From Coix lacryma-jobi var. lacryma-jobi (Eukaryota > Streptophyta > Magnoliopsida > Poales > Poaceae): a stretch of DNA of 64,000 bases. Position numbers and translations under genes: made by a program. The stretch is taken from contig VDCT01000298.1 in NCBI GenBank assembly GCA_009763385.1, forward strand, positions 124,001-188,000, read 5' to 3'. Of this stretch, positions 23,348 through 33,448 are shown in pieces (within the stretch, counting starts at the first letter, position 1; the number at the start of each line of letters is the position of its first letter). The notes below the pieces were generated by a model that saw nothing but the letters and a program-made list of their open reading frames with translations, had not been told where the DNA came from and did not search any database.

Positions 23348-25466
23348 TGTTGATGCTCACTAATGCTCATAATTACCCATCAACTATTGCACGAAATGAC
23401 ACTAAATGAATCACAAAGCATAGTTGTAGGGTTTGAAACTAACAAGTTCCATGAGTTTTGGTGCTCTCACTTGTTTTGTAGGACATCCATGTTTTTATTA
23501 TATAAAAGTATCTCAAGTGATGAATTGGAGCACACCATTGCGAAGAGCTCGTCGAGGCCATCGAAACGGACATACCATTTGCTATATTCGAAGTCTTGGA
23601 TGAAAAGATATTAATTTCGCAACGAAACCTACAAAAGATGGATCTAGAAGACACCAGAAGTCACCACGAGGCGGCCTGCCATGGGGGCCCACTGGGCCAG
23701 TGTTAGTATAAATTAACACACACTCTACTTTATCCGCAAGCGCACAGATAAAATCTACCAATGTAGCACTTCACCGGAGTAACCTAGTTTTAATATCGAA
23801 CCCAAAGGAATGGATAATGTTAAGTCTTAAAGTCTAACCCCCGAGTAGCTAACAAGGATGGAGAATCTAGAAGTATAGAGGGGATCATTAAAGCTATCTA
23901 ATTCCAATTTAAGAGTGATATGTTTATATTATTCTTAGTGGGGAAGTTGCCATAAAAGGTCACAAACAGAGTATGAGTCTTTTATGCAAATGTATAATCC
24001 TACCGAGCCTACACACGGGTAAGTGGACTATAGAAGAATCAACAAGGCTATAAGAGTCACCCTTGCGAACAACCACTACTACTGGCGTTATAGGAGGCAT
24101 TTTGAGCTATCAAGTCTAAGCACCACGCTTACACTATCCAACTACTCTAACTCTAGAGCAACTTAGAATTAAAGTACTCAAAAGAGAGTCATAAACCTTA
24201 AGAATAATAAGAACAATGGCTCAAACTTAAATATAGACGTTGATTACCGAAACAATCGCTGAAGCAAGTTGAAGATGAACTTGAATCCGCAGGTACAAGA
24301 TGAAGAAGTTGATCCGACAGGCCGGAGCTCCTTCTTGATCTCTTCCTCTCTCTCTCTCTTCTAGTTCTAGCATAAGACTAGGTTCTAAACCTAAACTAGA
24401 GGGGTAACTAGTCTTCTACTTGAAAGCTGGCTCTTGAAGTCTTCTTCTAGGGTTTCTGAATGAGGCGTAGACTTTTCTGAAGAGAGACTTGTTCTCCCCT
24501 GGGGCCTGGGGGCCTGAATATATAGCCCTAAGGGGTCAACCGCGACCGTTAGATCAAACCGACTTCACGGAGGGCTTAGATGAGTCCTCGGGGTCGGTGG
24601 AGGAAGGTTCCAGAAGGAGGAGGCGTGGGGGCCCGAGACCCAACCGACTGGTGGGCCCACCAGACCGGTCAGTCCCACCTGTCGGGGTCTCAGGGTGCCC
24701 AGGGGGAGACCGACCAGTCTAATGGTGGGACCGGTCGGTCCCACCTGGCCGCCTCTCGGGGTGTCCGACCTCCTGGTGTTTTTTGGTGTCCTCTAGATCC
24801 TTCTAGAATATTCCTGATGCGTCGGTTCGGCTTTCTTCCGCCGGGTTCCTTCCAGGAGAAGTAATCTGTGCTGGTTTTCTAGTTTTGTCCCTACAGAATC
24901 ACAATTCACCAAAACTCATGGAATATTGTCAATTAAAACCCTAAACCTTTATTGGTGATTGAATTCATGCCCTTTTCATATTTATTTATCCTTTAATTTT
25001 GATAGATAACCAGTGTCAATAGCCAGACCTACCGGTGGGGCCCACCGACCGACTGGTCGGCCACGGAGGCCGTTTTGCCTCCGCCTTCTGGAACCTTCTT
25101 CCACCGCCTCCTAGGATGCATCTCCACCGTCCCTGAAGTCGGTATGATCCAAGGGCTCACGTTTACTCTCTTGAATCTCACTGTCTTAACTAAAGGAGCT
25201 AAAATGTTGTGCATCTAACCTTTGGAAGATGATATATCTCAATCATGAAAAGATCAACACTTTATGCATAGATTATCCTTCCTTGGGTTAAGTAATCTGA
25301 TCTGTTAAATATTTTAAGATGCTACTTTCATGCTCATCCTCTGATCCTATAACTCATGTTAAGATTGAATAGGACACATAAACAACAAGTTTGTCTTTTG
25401 CAATGTGCCTAAGGTTAGAGGGGAATAAACAAAACTTTTGGTTCTATTGGTGTTTTTCCACCAACA
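23348..25466 (+). repeat. Diverged Gypsy LTR (F), split by solo LTR C
   Basis: It starts TGTTGATGCT directly after copy B and probably ends CCACCAACA at 25466. Parts 23348-23700 and 25027-25466 are joined once C is removed: GGGCCAG continues into ACCTACCGG. It shares short blocks with the A/B family (CCATGAGTTTTGG, ACACCAGAAG, GGTGGGGCCCACC) and so is a distant relative. Its flanks do not form a clean TSD, so the boundaries are approximate. Confidence 0.5.
23701..25021 (-). repeat. Solo LTR C, inverted, with perfect GCCAG target-site duplication
   Basis: A full-length 1321-bp copy of the A/B/D family on the minus strand. Its ends in plus sense are TGTTAGTATA and GTGTCAATA, and the flanks are GCCAG at 23696-23700 and 25022-25026. 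It supplies the complete LTR structure that the other copies lack, including the 3' end after the CACTTCACCGGAG block. With copy B it makes a long imperfect inverted repeat across 22158-25021. Confidence 0.93.
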
Positions 25467-25700
25467 GAGCCCATGCACTTGATCTTTACCTTGTCTTTAT
25501 GAACAGGACACACTCTTGAGCAAAACATGGAGAAGTCACTCCCAAATTCTACAAAGTGAAGGTCCTAGATCTACAAGAACATGCACACTAAGCAAGATGC
25601 TGCCAGCGTCCACAATTAACGCTTCACTTCAAACTGCTGGACAAACAAATGACATGAGTGACACCATATCAAGAGGCATAAACAAGAAGGAATGATGGAA

Positions 25701-25865
25701 GACATCGTAGTCAGAATTAGAGGTCATGAAGTCCCCACAGACTTCTTGATCCTCGACATGAGAAGACGATGATATCCACCTCATCCTAGGAAGACCATTC
25801 CTCTACGCTACAAGTACAATCATTTACAAGAGAAAATCCATTTTCACTTTCCTGAAGAAAAGGTA
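25701..25865 (+). pseudogene. Gypsy aspartic protease C-terminal remnant (frameshifted)
   Basis: One frame gives a PTDFLILDM-type strand; after a frameshift near 25762 another gives DIHLILGRPFLYA followed by an IIYKRK stretch. This is the end of the retropepsin domain of Athila-like Gypsy elements, where ILGRPFL is the conserved ILG motif. The catalytic DTG part is not seen upstream. It marks the plus orientation of this decayed element. Confidence 0.75.
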
Positions 25866-26832
25866 GGATGCAACTTCATCAACTAAATGCCCAATGAAGC
25901 ACCCAAGAAGAATAGAAGTGAAAGACGCCGCTCTCAAAGCCAAAGAAGACAAGCTATCGAGAATAGAGAGGCCAATCATGAAGAAGAAGCTATCGACACT
26001 GTCCCAGAAAAGAAGAAGAGAAACCTCAAGACAGTGAACCACAGGTGAACCACAGGAAGTGAAGACTTAGAATAAGAAAGTATGGGAGCAAATGTCTGCA
26101 CCTAAGAGGTACAATCAATAACAACTTTCCAAACGTCTGACATACCTTGGGAGGTCTGAACCAAGGGAAGGTCCGGTTCGTCGGACCTAAATATCCGAAC
26201 CTTCGCCAAAAGGTAAAAATCGGTAGTTATCTTTATATTTACTTTCCTGCATATTTCTCATATCCATTTCTTGCATCATCATATTTAATTCACAAACATT
26301 TTAATTTCTGCATTGCATTAGAAAAGAAAATAAAAATATTGCATTTGTTACACTACATTATAAACCATAAAGCCTCATGTGAATAATTCTATGGTGTGTA
26401 AAAACCTACATGAATGTTCACCATGGTGGCATAAAAATAATAATAATAAAAATAAATATGCATACATTCATCCTGTTATATTTTTTCTCTTGCATCATAA
26501 AAATATTAAAATACAAAAATATTGAGAAAGAGATCTTACTGAAATTCTGGACAACTAAGGCTTGAGTGGCCAACCATTAATGCTTAATCCTGTTGCCAAG
26601 AAAAGTTGACGAGCAAGTGAATGCGCCATCCACTGTTGGAGGACTGTCTCAACAAACATCAACATCAATGAAAGCCCTAATAGAGGAAGAACATATCCAC
26701 TGCCAGTCTGCTATATTGCAAGATCAAACGACTACGTCAACATTCAGCTTGGGGGAAGACACCCCCATATATCCACGTAAGTATCTTTATCCTTTTAAGT
26801 TTTTATTCTATAAACAAATTCAAATTAAAAAA

Positions 26833-27005
26833 ATGTGAGCACATGAAGGCTCACCCCTAAAAAGAAAAGAACAAAAATATGTGGACACATGAAGGCTCAC
26901 CATTAATTAAAAAAGAACAAAAAAATGTGAGCACATGAAGGCTCACCATTAATTAAAAAGAGACAAAAACATATGGGCACATGAAGGCTCAACGCTATTA
27001 AGGGA
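26833..27005 (+). repeat. 46-bp tandem repeat, four units, each with a GTGAGC/GCTCAC hairpin
   Basis: Units start at 26833, 26879, 26925 and 26971, exactly 46 bp apart. Each contains the core ACATGAAGGCTCA; units 1 and 3 form a perfect six-base stem GTGAGC/GCTCAC around ACATGAAG. The rest is A-rich. The repeats lie between two GCTTGGGGGA motifs. Confidence 0.85.
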
Positions 27006-28168
27006 ACCAGCTTGGGGGAGACGCACCCCATTATCTTCGCAATTCAGGTATGTCTTTATTATTACTACTATTACTATTATTATTAGCTTTTTATCTTAAA
27101 GTGTGTTAGATTAAATAAATAAAATAGTGTGTCTAGTTTGTTTTAAGAAGTTGATGACTAAAGGAGAACCCTCTCTCTCTAATCTTTTTCAAGGAAATGA
27201 TGAATAGATGCTCTATCTAATTTCTTTCAAGTACCTAGTCTTCAAAGCATCAGTTTTCCTAATTAATAATGATGCCTTAAAATAAAATTAAATGCATGGT
27301 TGGCAAATACTTAATCTAAGGTCTAGGTAATTGGGGTATGACATGTGATGATCTAAGCTGCTATTATCTTGTTCTAAACAAAACTAGAGTTCTAGAGATC
27401 TCTAAATATAAACATGACTAATAATTGCATTGAGTTAAATTAAGCTTTGTTGACCCTATGAGTAGTTTATCATGTCATTGAATTGAGATCACTTACACAT
27501 TTCATCCATCTTCCGTATAAATGCTCATAATTATCTGTTGCTACCCTCTCAAAAGTTTGTTGGAAGCATGTGGCTATTAAAAAAAGAGAGAAGGAAAAAA
27601 GGAGAGAAAGATTCGAGGAAATAAAAAGGGACAAGTGTCTGAAACCTCAAAAAGATAGATCCCAAGGAAATAAAAAGGGACAAGTGTCCGAAACCTCGAA
27701 GAAATAAAAAATGTCAAAAAAAGGGCACGTGCCCGATAGTAGAATTAGCCTAATAGCCATATGTCTCTGATAAACAGAAGAGAGTGAATATATTCAAAAG
27801 AGCATCCGACTCCATTTTCCCATACACATGCATTTCTTTATTCAATGGTTGGTTAACTTTCTCTTTGGATCCATTGTTTAATTTGACAGCACATGTATTA
27901 ATGCTTTTGAAAATTAATTAAAACTCCGGGATAAAGGTGAAGTGATGGAACTAGAGACATAGTGCTTGATTTGATCATTCAATCTTTCAATTACTCAAGA
28001 TCTAAGGTAAAAGTAATAAGCCCCATGAAGAATAACAAAATATATTTTGGAGAATTTTTGTTTAACAGCAGGTATACTTGTTGGAAGTGAAGATACTGTA
28101 GCAACAACTGATCCATTGTTAATTTTTGGTTTTGCTAAGGGACTAGCAAAAGGTAAGCTTGGGGGAGT

Positions 28169-28877
28169 TGTTGACACTGGTTATCAATCAAAATTAAAGG
28201 ATAAATAAATATGAAAAGAGTATGAATTCAATCACCTGTAAAGGTTTAGGGTTTTAATTGACAATATTCCATGAGTTTTGGTGAATTGTGATTCTGCAAG
28301 GACTAAACAGGAAAACCAGCACTGATTACTTCTCCTAGAAGGAAACCTACGATAGATTACTCCACCGCCAAGTCAAGAATTCTCCACAAGACTCCAGAGG
28401 ACACCAGAGGACTCCACGAGGCGGGGTACCCCGAGACCCTGACAGGTTGGACCGACCGGTCTGGTAGGCCCACCGGTCGGTTGGGTTCCGGGCCCCCACA
28501 CCTCCTCCTTCTGGAACCTTCCTCCACCGACCCCGAGGACTCATCTCAGCCCTACGTGAAGTCGGTTTGATCTAACGGCCGCGGTTGATCCCTCAGGGCT
28601 ATATATTCAGGCCCCCAGGCCCCAGGGTAGAACAAGTCTCTCTTCAGAAAAGTCTACGCCTCATTCAGAAACCCTAGAAGAGGACTTCAAGAGCCAGCTT
28701 TCAAGTAGAAGACTAGTTACCCCTCTAGTTTAGGTTTAGAACCTAGTCTTATACTAGAACTAGAAGAGAGATAGAGAGTGTTGACACTAGATATCTATCA
28801 AAATTAAAGGATAAATAAATATGAAAAGGGCATGAATTAAATCACCAATAATGGTTTAGGGTTTTAATTGACAATAT
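28169..28877 (+). repeat. Compound right LTR: copy D (28169-28778) and start of copy E (28779-28877)
   Basis: D begins TGTTGACACTGG right after the PPT and breaks off at the same GAGAGATAGAGAG point as copy A (610 against 611 bp). A new copy E follows, as B follows A. E is cut after 99 bp by the insertion of Sirevirus X. Confidence 0.82.
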
Positions 28878-30811
28878 TGCGGATACATGAGTGTTGTGCA
28901 GGTGTCGAGCACGGAGATAGTGATCGAGGGCAAGGTGAAGGTCAAGTAGAGACGTGCCGTGCCGACGGACTGGGAGCGGTGTTGGGCGGACGTGAGGCTT
29001 GGACTGAGGGACCGGTGGCCTGAGGATCAGCTGTGGTGGCTGACAGCCTGGGACAGCGACGAGCGGAGACTTGCGGGACACGGTGTTGCTCGGGTCGAGG
29101 ACCTGGGGACACGTGTCGGTGGACGGGGTGCACGGGCGGTGCATCCCCTCTACAGCTTCGGTTTGGTGGTAGAGCCAGAGAAAAACCATCGGGTGGACGG
29201 TTTCCAGGTTTGGGCCACAAAACCTGGGTGCTGCGGGTTTGCCGATTTTGGGCCTCAAAACTCGGGCTGAGGACGGTTTCCAGGTTTGGGCCTCAAAACC
29301 TGGGCGCTGGTGGGTTTCTGAGTTTGGGCCACAAAACTCAGGCGACAGATGTCAGGTTTCTCGGTTTCGGCCACAAAACCGGGGGATGGACTTGGAGCTT
29401 GATTTCCCGGTTTGGGCCTGAAAACCGGGGGTTGGACGTGAAGACCTGGTTTCCCGGTTTCGGCCACAAAACCAGGGGCAGAGTCCGTGAAGAGGACGAG
29501 CGGAGCGGTGGCGGCACGTGGCGGCAATCGGTGAGGTTGCGTCGAGGCAACGCTACCAGTTGTGCGGGCGTGGCCGTCGGTTTACCAGCATCTTCGAGTT
29601 GGTCTAGAATAACCCTAGGGTTTAGCTGGTTCGCTCTGTAATTAGAGAGGGGTAGAGTAGGAATTAGAATTTAGATAAGTAGAGGGAGACACCCTCCTCC
29701 CTTCCCATCTCAGTCATTTGCTCTTTTGCTTCTAGGGTTTCCTGCTCTCCCACAACCCTGCTGTAGCGAACTGAGATCCACAGAGAAGACAATCATACCT
29801 CTGTGTTCGTGAGATTTTGAGGAAGTGAGACCGTAATCTCACTGTTGTAGCGTGTGGTAGTCACACGGTTGCAAATTCGTGGTTGTGATTCGCGTTTTGT
29901 TCTTGTTCTTCGCGGATTGCTTTTCTCCACGTTTTTCCCATAGATTGATCTCTTTGTTCGTTGTGACTTTTGTGATTCCGTTTGAATAGACATGTTCTGG
30001 ATCGTGAGGAACTTCTTTCCATCGAAGGAATTCTCCTCTAACCTCACAAGCTAGCAGATCGATCAATTTTCGTTTCGGGTCAAGTTTTTCTCTCTTCCCC
30101 CGAATTTCTTCGATTCATCGATTTGGAGATAGGTTCAAGGCATGATCTCTTAGAGATAGCTTACTATCCTCCTTGTGACTCATCTCTCCAAGTTAGAACC
30201 CTTGAGGTTTCATTTTGGGAGAGTTTGGATCAAATTAGTGAACGAGCAGTACAAAGTCGGGGTGACCGGACGCTGGCGCGATACTGACCGGACGTGTCCG
30301 GTGGTTGAATGTCGTGCGACGACTTTGCTGTGACTTGACCGGACGCTGCTCCTAATCTTAGACCAGACTCGCCTCTTCTACTGTTCACAGTTTTCGTCTT
30401 GACTGACCGGACGCTAGAGGTGTGACCGGACGCTCAGTGACCGTGAGTCCGGTCACAAACAGAGAGCTCCCAAAACCGTTTTGGCTTGACCGGACGCGTC
30501 CGGTACTCACTGACCGGACGATGGCCAGAGTCCGGTCAAGTGCAGTCTGCACTGTTTCGTCCATCGTTCATTCATCTGTTGTCAGATTTGTTTTTCGTCG
30601 TTTGCATTGGGTTTCTAGGGTTGTGTAGTGTCCCGCTGTGCTTCTCGGTAGCATCCACCCTACATCTAGGGTCGTGGACACTCATAAGCTCTTGGGTTTG
30701 CTTTTGGGTTGATTCTCGGGAAAGTGGTGACAAGTTTCTGAAAAGAAATTTGAAGCTCCCATTCACCCCCCCCCCCTCTGGTCGCTTTCTGGTTGCACTT
30801 TCGGTCCTTCA
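28878..30811 (+). repeat. X 5' LTR
   Basis: It starts TGCGGATACA and ends GGTCCTTCA; 1934 bp. Near its start it lacks about 70 bp present in the Y LTRs. It carries the hairpin array (29203-29477) and, near 30255-30540, many GACCGGACGC motifs, including the perfect palindrome ACCGGACGCGTCCGGT (about 30488). Such palindromes are described for Sirevirus LTRs. A run of nine C occurs at 30768-30776. Confidence 0.93.
29203..29477. repeat. Hairpin array in X 5' LTR
   Basis: Seven units with arms such as CCAGGTTT/AAACCTGG (twice), CTGAGTTT/AAACTCAG and CCCGGTTT/AAACCGGG, around loops GGGCCTCA, GGGCCACA or CGGCCACA. One unit has a decayed arm (CCGATTTT/AAACTCGG). Confidence 0.8.
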
Positions 30812-30813
30812 AT

Positions 30814-30826
30814 TGTTATCGAAGCG
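30814..30826 (+). other. Primer-binding site of X (degenerate)
   Basis: TGTTATCGAAGC stands in the place of TGGTATCAGAGC, with three mismatches to the initiator tRNA-Met complement. It is two bases after the LTR end. The decay fits an older copy than Y, whose PBS has one mismatch. Confidence 0.8.
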
Positions 30827-30874
30827 GGTTAAGGATCTTCCACCTTAGCCGGTTCCAGATCCACAGAAGGCGAC

Positions 30875-33448
30875 ATGGATCGCGGCGTGGGCAAACCGCC
30901 GTTCTTTGATGGGACGAACTATGCGTATTGGAAGATACGCATGTCGGCCTATCTCCAGAGCATGGGCTCTTCTGTTTGGGAGATTTGCAACAAGGCCGAT
31001 TACGTTGTCTTGGCTGCTCGTGTTACTCAGCTTCAGATGGATGAGCACGATGCAAATAGCCGAGCGTGTAACGCTCTTTTCTCCTGTTTGAGCATGTCCG
31101 AGTTTGATCGTGTTTCTCACCTCCCCACGGCTCGTGAGATTTGGGCAACCCTCATGCGCTTTCATGAGGGAACCACTCAAGTCAAATCCCGTCTCTACGA
31201 GTCGCACAAGCGGGAGTATGAGAACTTTAGACATATGCCTGGTGAGAGCATAGAGAGTTTATTCGCTCGCTTTCAGGTCATTGTCAACAAGATGCGAGAT
31301 AACAAGGAGCTGTTGCCTTTCGACGATCATGAGAGAGCATTGAAGCTTTTGCATACTCTCGATCGGTCGGTGTGGGACTCAAAGGTTCAGGCGATCATCG
31401 AATCGTCTAACTATGAGACCCTCACATGCGACGAGCTTTTTAGTAAGCTCAAGTCTAGTGAGATTGACGCCATGTCAAGGGCTTCTTATGAAAATCCTTC
31501 TGGCTCGACTATGGCTTTGGTTTCTGGCTCTTCTGCTAACCCCTCTGGAGGTTTTGCACTTTCTTCTCTCTTTTCTGTCATAGAGGAGCAGTTGGAGTCT
31601 TTGGGGGATGATGAGTTGGCTCTGCTTGCCAACAGGTTCTCGCGGTTCCACAACAACCGCATGAACCGTCGCCGCGGAGGAGGACGCTCAGGATGCTTTG
31701 AGTGCGGCGATCCCGACCATTTCATCGCCAACTGTCCCAAGAAGAATAAGCAATCTGGGAAGGGCGATCATGGGCACAAGTACGACTTCGGTAAACGCAA
31801 GGAGAAGTACGTCCTCGTGAAGCACAAGCGGAGGGGCATCTTCGACAAGGAGTACATCAAGAAGAAGTACTTGGAGAAGGCCCTAGCTGAGCAGCGTGCT
31901 TTCTTCGCCACGCTCGGCGACGTCGACGGCTCGGATGACGACTCCGCTTGTTCAAGCGATGACGAGTCCGAGAAGAAGAAGAGGATCGAGGACAAGCTGA
32001 ACGGCCTCTGCTTCTTCGCCGACGACAAGGGGTTCTGCACCATGGCTCTGGGTGATGAGGTCGACGGCAAGCTGGAGGACATCCCTCGGGACGACGACGA
32101 CGACGACACCTCCCAGGTATCTCTGACCCCCGATGAGCTTTCTGCTGAGGTCGAGAAACTTACTACTGCGCTCCTTAGTCAAGATAAGCTGCTTAGGCGT
32201 GCCGCTAGAGAGCGCAAGGAGTTTAGGCAGAAGTGGGAGGACACGGTGAGGGAGCTTGAGTTTGCTATGTCCACCGTGGTCGTTTCTGAGGAGGCAGAAT
32301 GCGAGATGTGCACCAAGCACATGACTGGCCTTCTCACTCTAAGAGGTAAGTATGCTGCTTTGGTTGGAGAGCTGGATGAGCTTCGGGCTAGACCCACGTT
32401 GTTGGGTGCGTGCAAGTCTTGTGCTGGCTTGCAATCCGAGTTGGCAGAGAAGAATGCCAAGATTGAGTCTCTTGAGAAGGCCAGCTCGGATAGCACTTGT
32501 GTGACTAGGTGTGCTTTGTGCGAGGGTTTGGAGATGGAGATCGCGAACGTGAAGCATGAAAAGATGCAAACCGAGGAGGAAAACACATACCTTCGGACCA
32601 TCTTGTCATGGGTGTCATGTAATGAGCCACGGCTTGGGATGATGATCGCCCAGTTTAAGTGAGCCGCTGGAGGTCCTGGTGTAGGTTTTGCTCCGGGTGT
32701 TGATGTTTCTTCTTTTGGGAAGATTGGAGAGTCGAGTGGTCTGAACCCGAGTGAGAAGCCCAACTCCACCACTACTCCCAAACTTACCAAGCTTCCACCC
32801 AAAGAGCCTCTCAAGCCTAACACCAAGGATAGAGTGTTTGAAGAACCTCCACGAGCTCCACCCAAGAACCAGCAATGGGCTCCCAAACCCAACCACCTGA
32901 AAAACAAGCTGGACACAATGCCACCTATCCAGGAGGAGCTTATGCCACAGAAGGGCAAAGTGATCCACACCCACAACTGTGAGTACCAACAACCCCTTAT
33001 GAGAGCGGTGAGATACCATTGTGAGCACTGTGGGAGAGATGGACACTTGAGGGAGTTCTGCTTCAGGCGCAAGAGAGAGGAGCGCCGTTCCAGGGAGATG
33101 AACAATTCGGACATGTACCATCCTTTTTATGATGTACATGTGCCGAATGTTCAGAGAAGAGCTCCGAGGAGAGCTACTAGGCCTAGAGGTGCAGTGCCTC
33201 AAGGTCCTAGGCGTCAGGGAGGTGTTGCCCGACGGGGTCCTGACTTTGCAGGATACGGACCCCGTGGCGGAGGCTTTGTTGAGCGTTTCCCTCCACCGCG
33301 TTTTGAGTATAGCGATGGACACTCTTTCCTTAGCGGACCACATTTTCCTCAGCGTGCTGATCGCTTTCCCCGTAGGCTAGGAATGGTTTTTCTGCTAACC
33401 GTTCTTTTGAGCAGCCAGCCCAACACTGGTATTCTCCCTACTTCACTA
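30875..33448 (+). pseudogene. X gag (Sirevirus type), interrupted by a stop and by element Y
   Basis: It starts at ATG 30875 (MDRGVGKPPFFDGTNYAYWK). Residues 10-200 are the UBN2-type capsid domain (FARFQVIVNKM, LLHTLDRSVW). A CCHC knuckle GCFECGDPDHFIANC is near residue 280. It is followed by basic and acidic stretches, then coiled coil with CxxC pairs (CEMC, CKSC, CALC). The frame stops at TGA 32660-32662, where Y has CGA. It continues in frame through a second knuckle (YHCEHCGRDGHLREFC) until a frameshift near 33378 and the Y insertion at 33448. It would form particles and bind RNA. The stop is consistent with methyl-CpG deamination. Confidence 0.92.

Larger units (their letters stand above)
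25467..28168 (+). other. Interior of the Athila-like element, 3' part
   Basis: Mostly noncoding and AT-rich. It contains the protease remnant, a GGTCCG/CGGACC hairpin near 26170-26190, two GCTTGGGGGA-plus-CACCCC blocks (about 26749 and 27010), the 46-bp tandem repeats, and near 27600-27735 a direct repeat with GGACAAGTGTCC plus the perfect palindrome GGGCACGTGCCC. No env-like ORF can be supported. It ends at the PPT, 28155-28168. Confidence 0.6.
21547..28877 (+). mobile_element. Decayed Athila-like Gypsy element with compound LTRs
   Basis: The left LTR copies (A 21547-22157, B 22158-23347) and right copies (D 28169-28778, E 28779-28877) all begin TGTTGACACT. D is preceded by a PPT (AAGCTTGGGGGAGT), so D is on the 3' side of a plus-strand element. 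The interior holds a protease-end remnant (25701-25865) and GCTTGGGGGA motifs typical of the long 3' region of Athila-type elements. RT and integrase are not recognisable. The right end is lost where Sirevirus X inserted at 28878. The assignment to Athila rests on the protease tail and PPT style and is moderate. Confidence 0.7.
28878..33448 (+). mobile_element. Element X: Sirevirus (Copia), left part; resumes at 63802
   Basis: The 5' LTR (28878-30811), a degenerate PBS and gag are seen here. At CACTA (33444-33448) element Y interrupts gag, and X resumes at 63802-64000 after the second CACTA. The interruption splits the TTCACTA/ACCCCAGTG context, which is continuous in Y's own gag near 56845. 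The right part of X, including the rest of pol and the 3' LTR, lies beyond the window. Confidence 0.93.

Noticed and set aside
28959..29641. Open frame of 200 codons with GLGLKTW-like repeats
   Set aside because: Translation of the hairpin array in the X LTR, not a gene.
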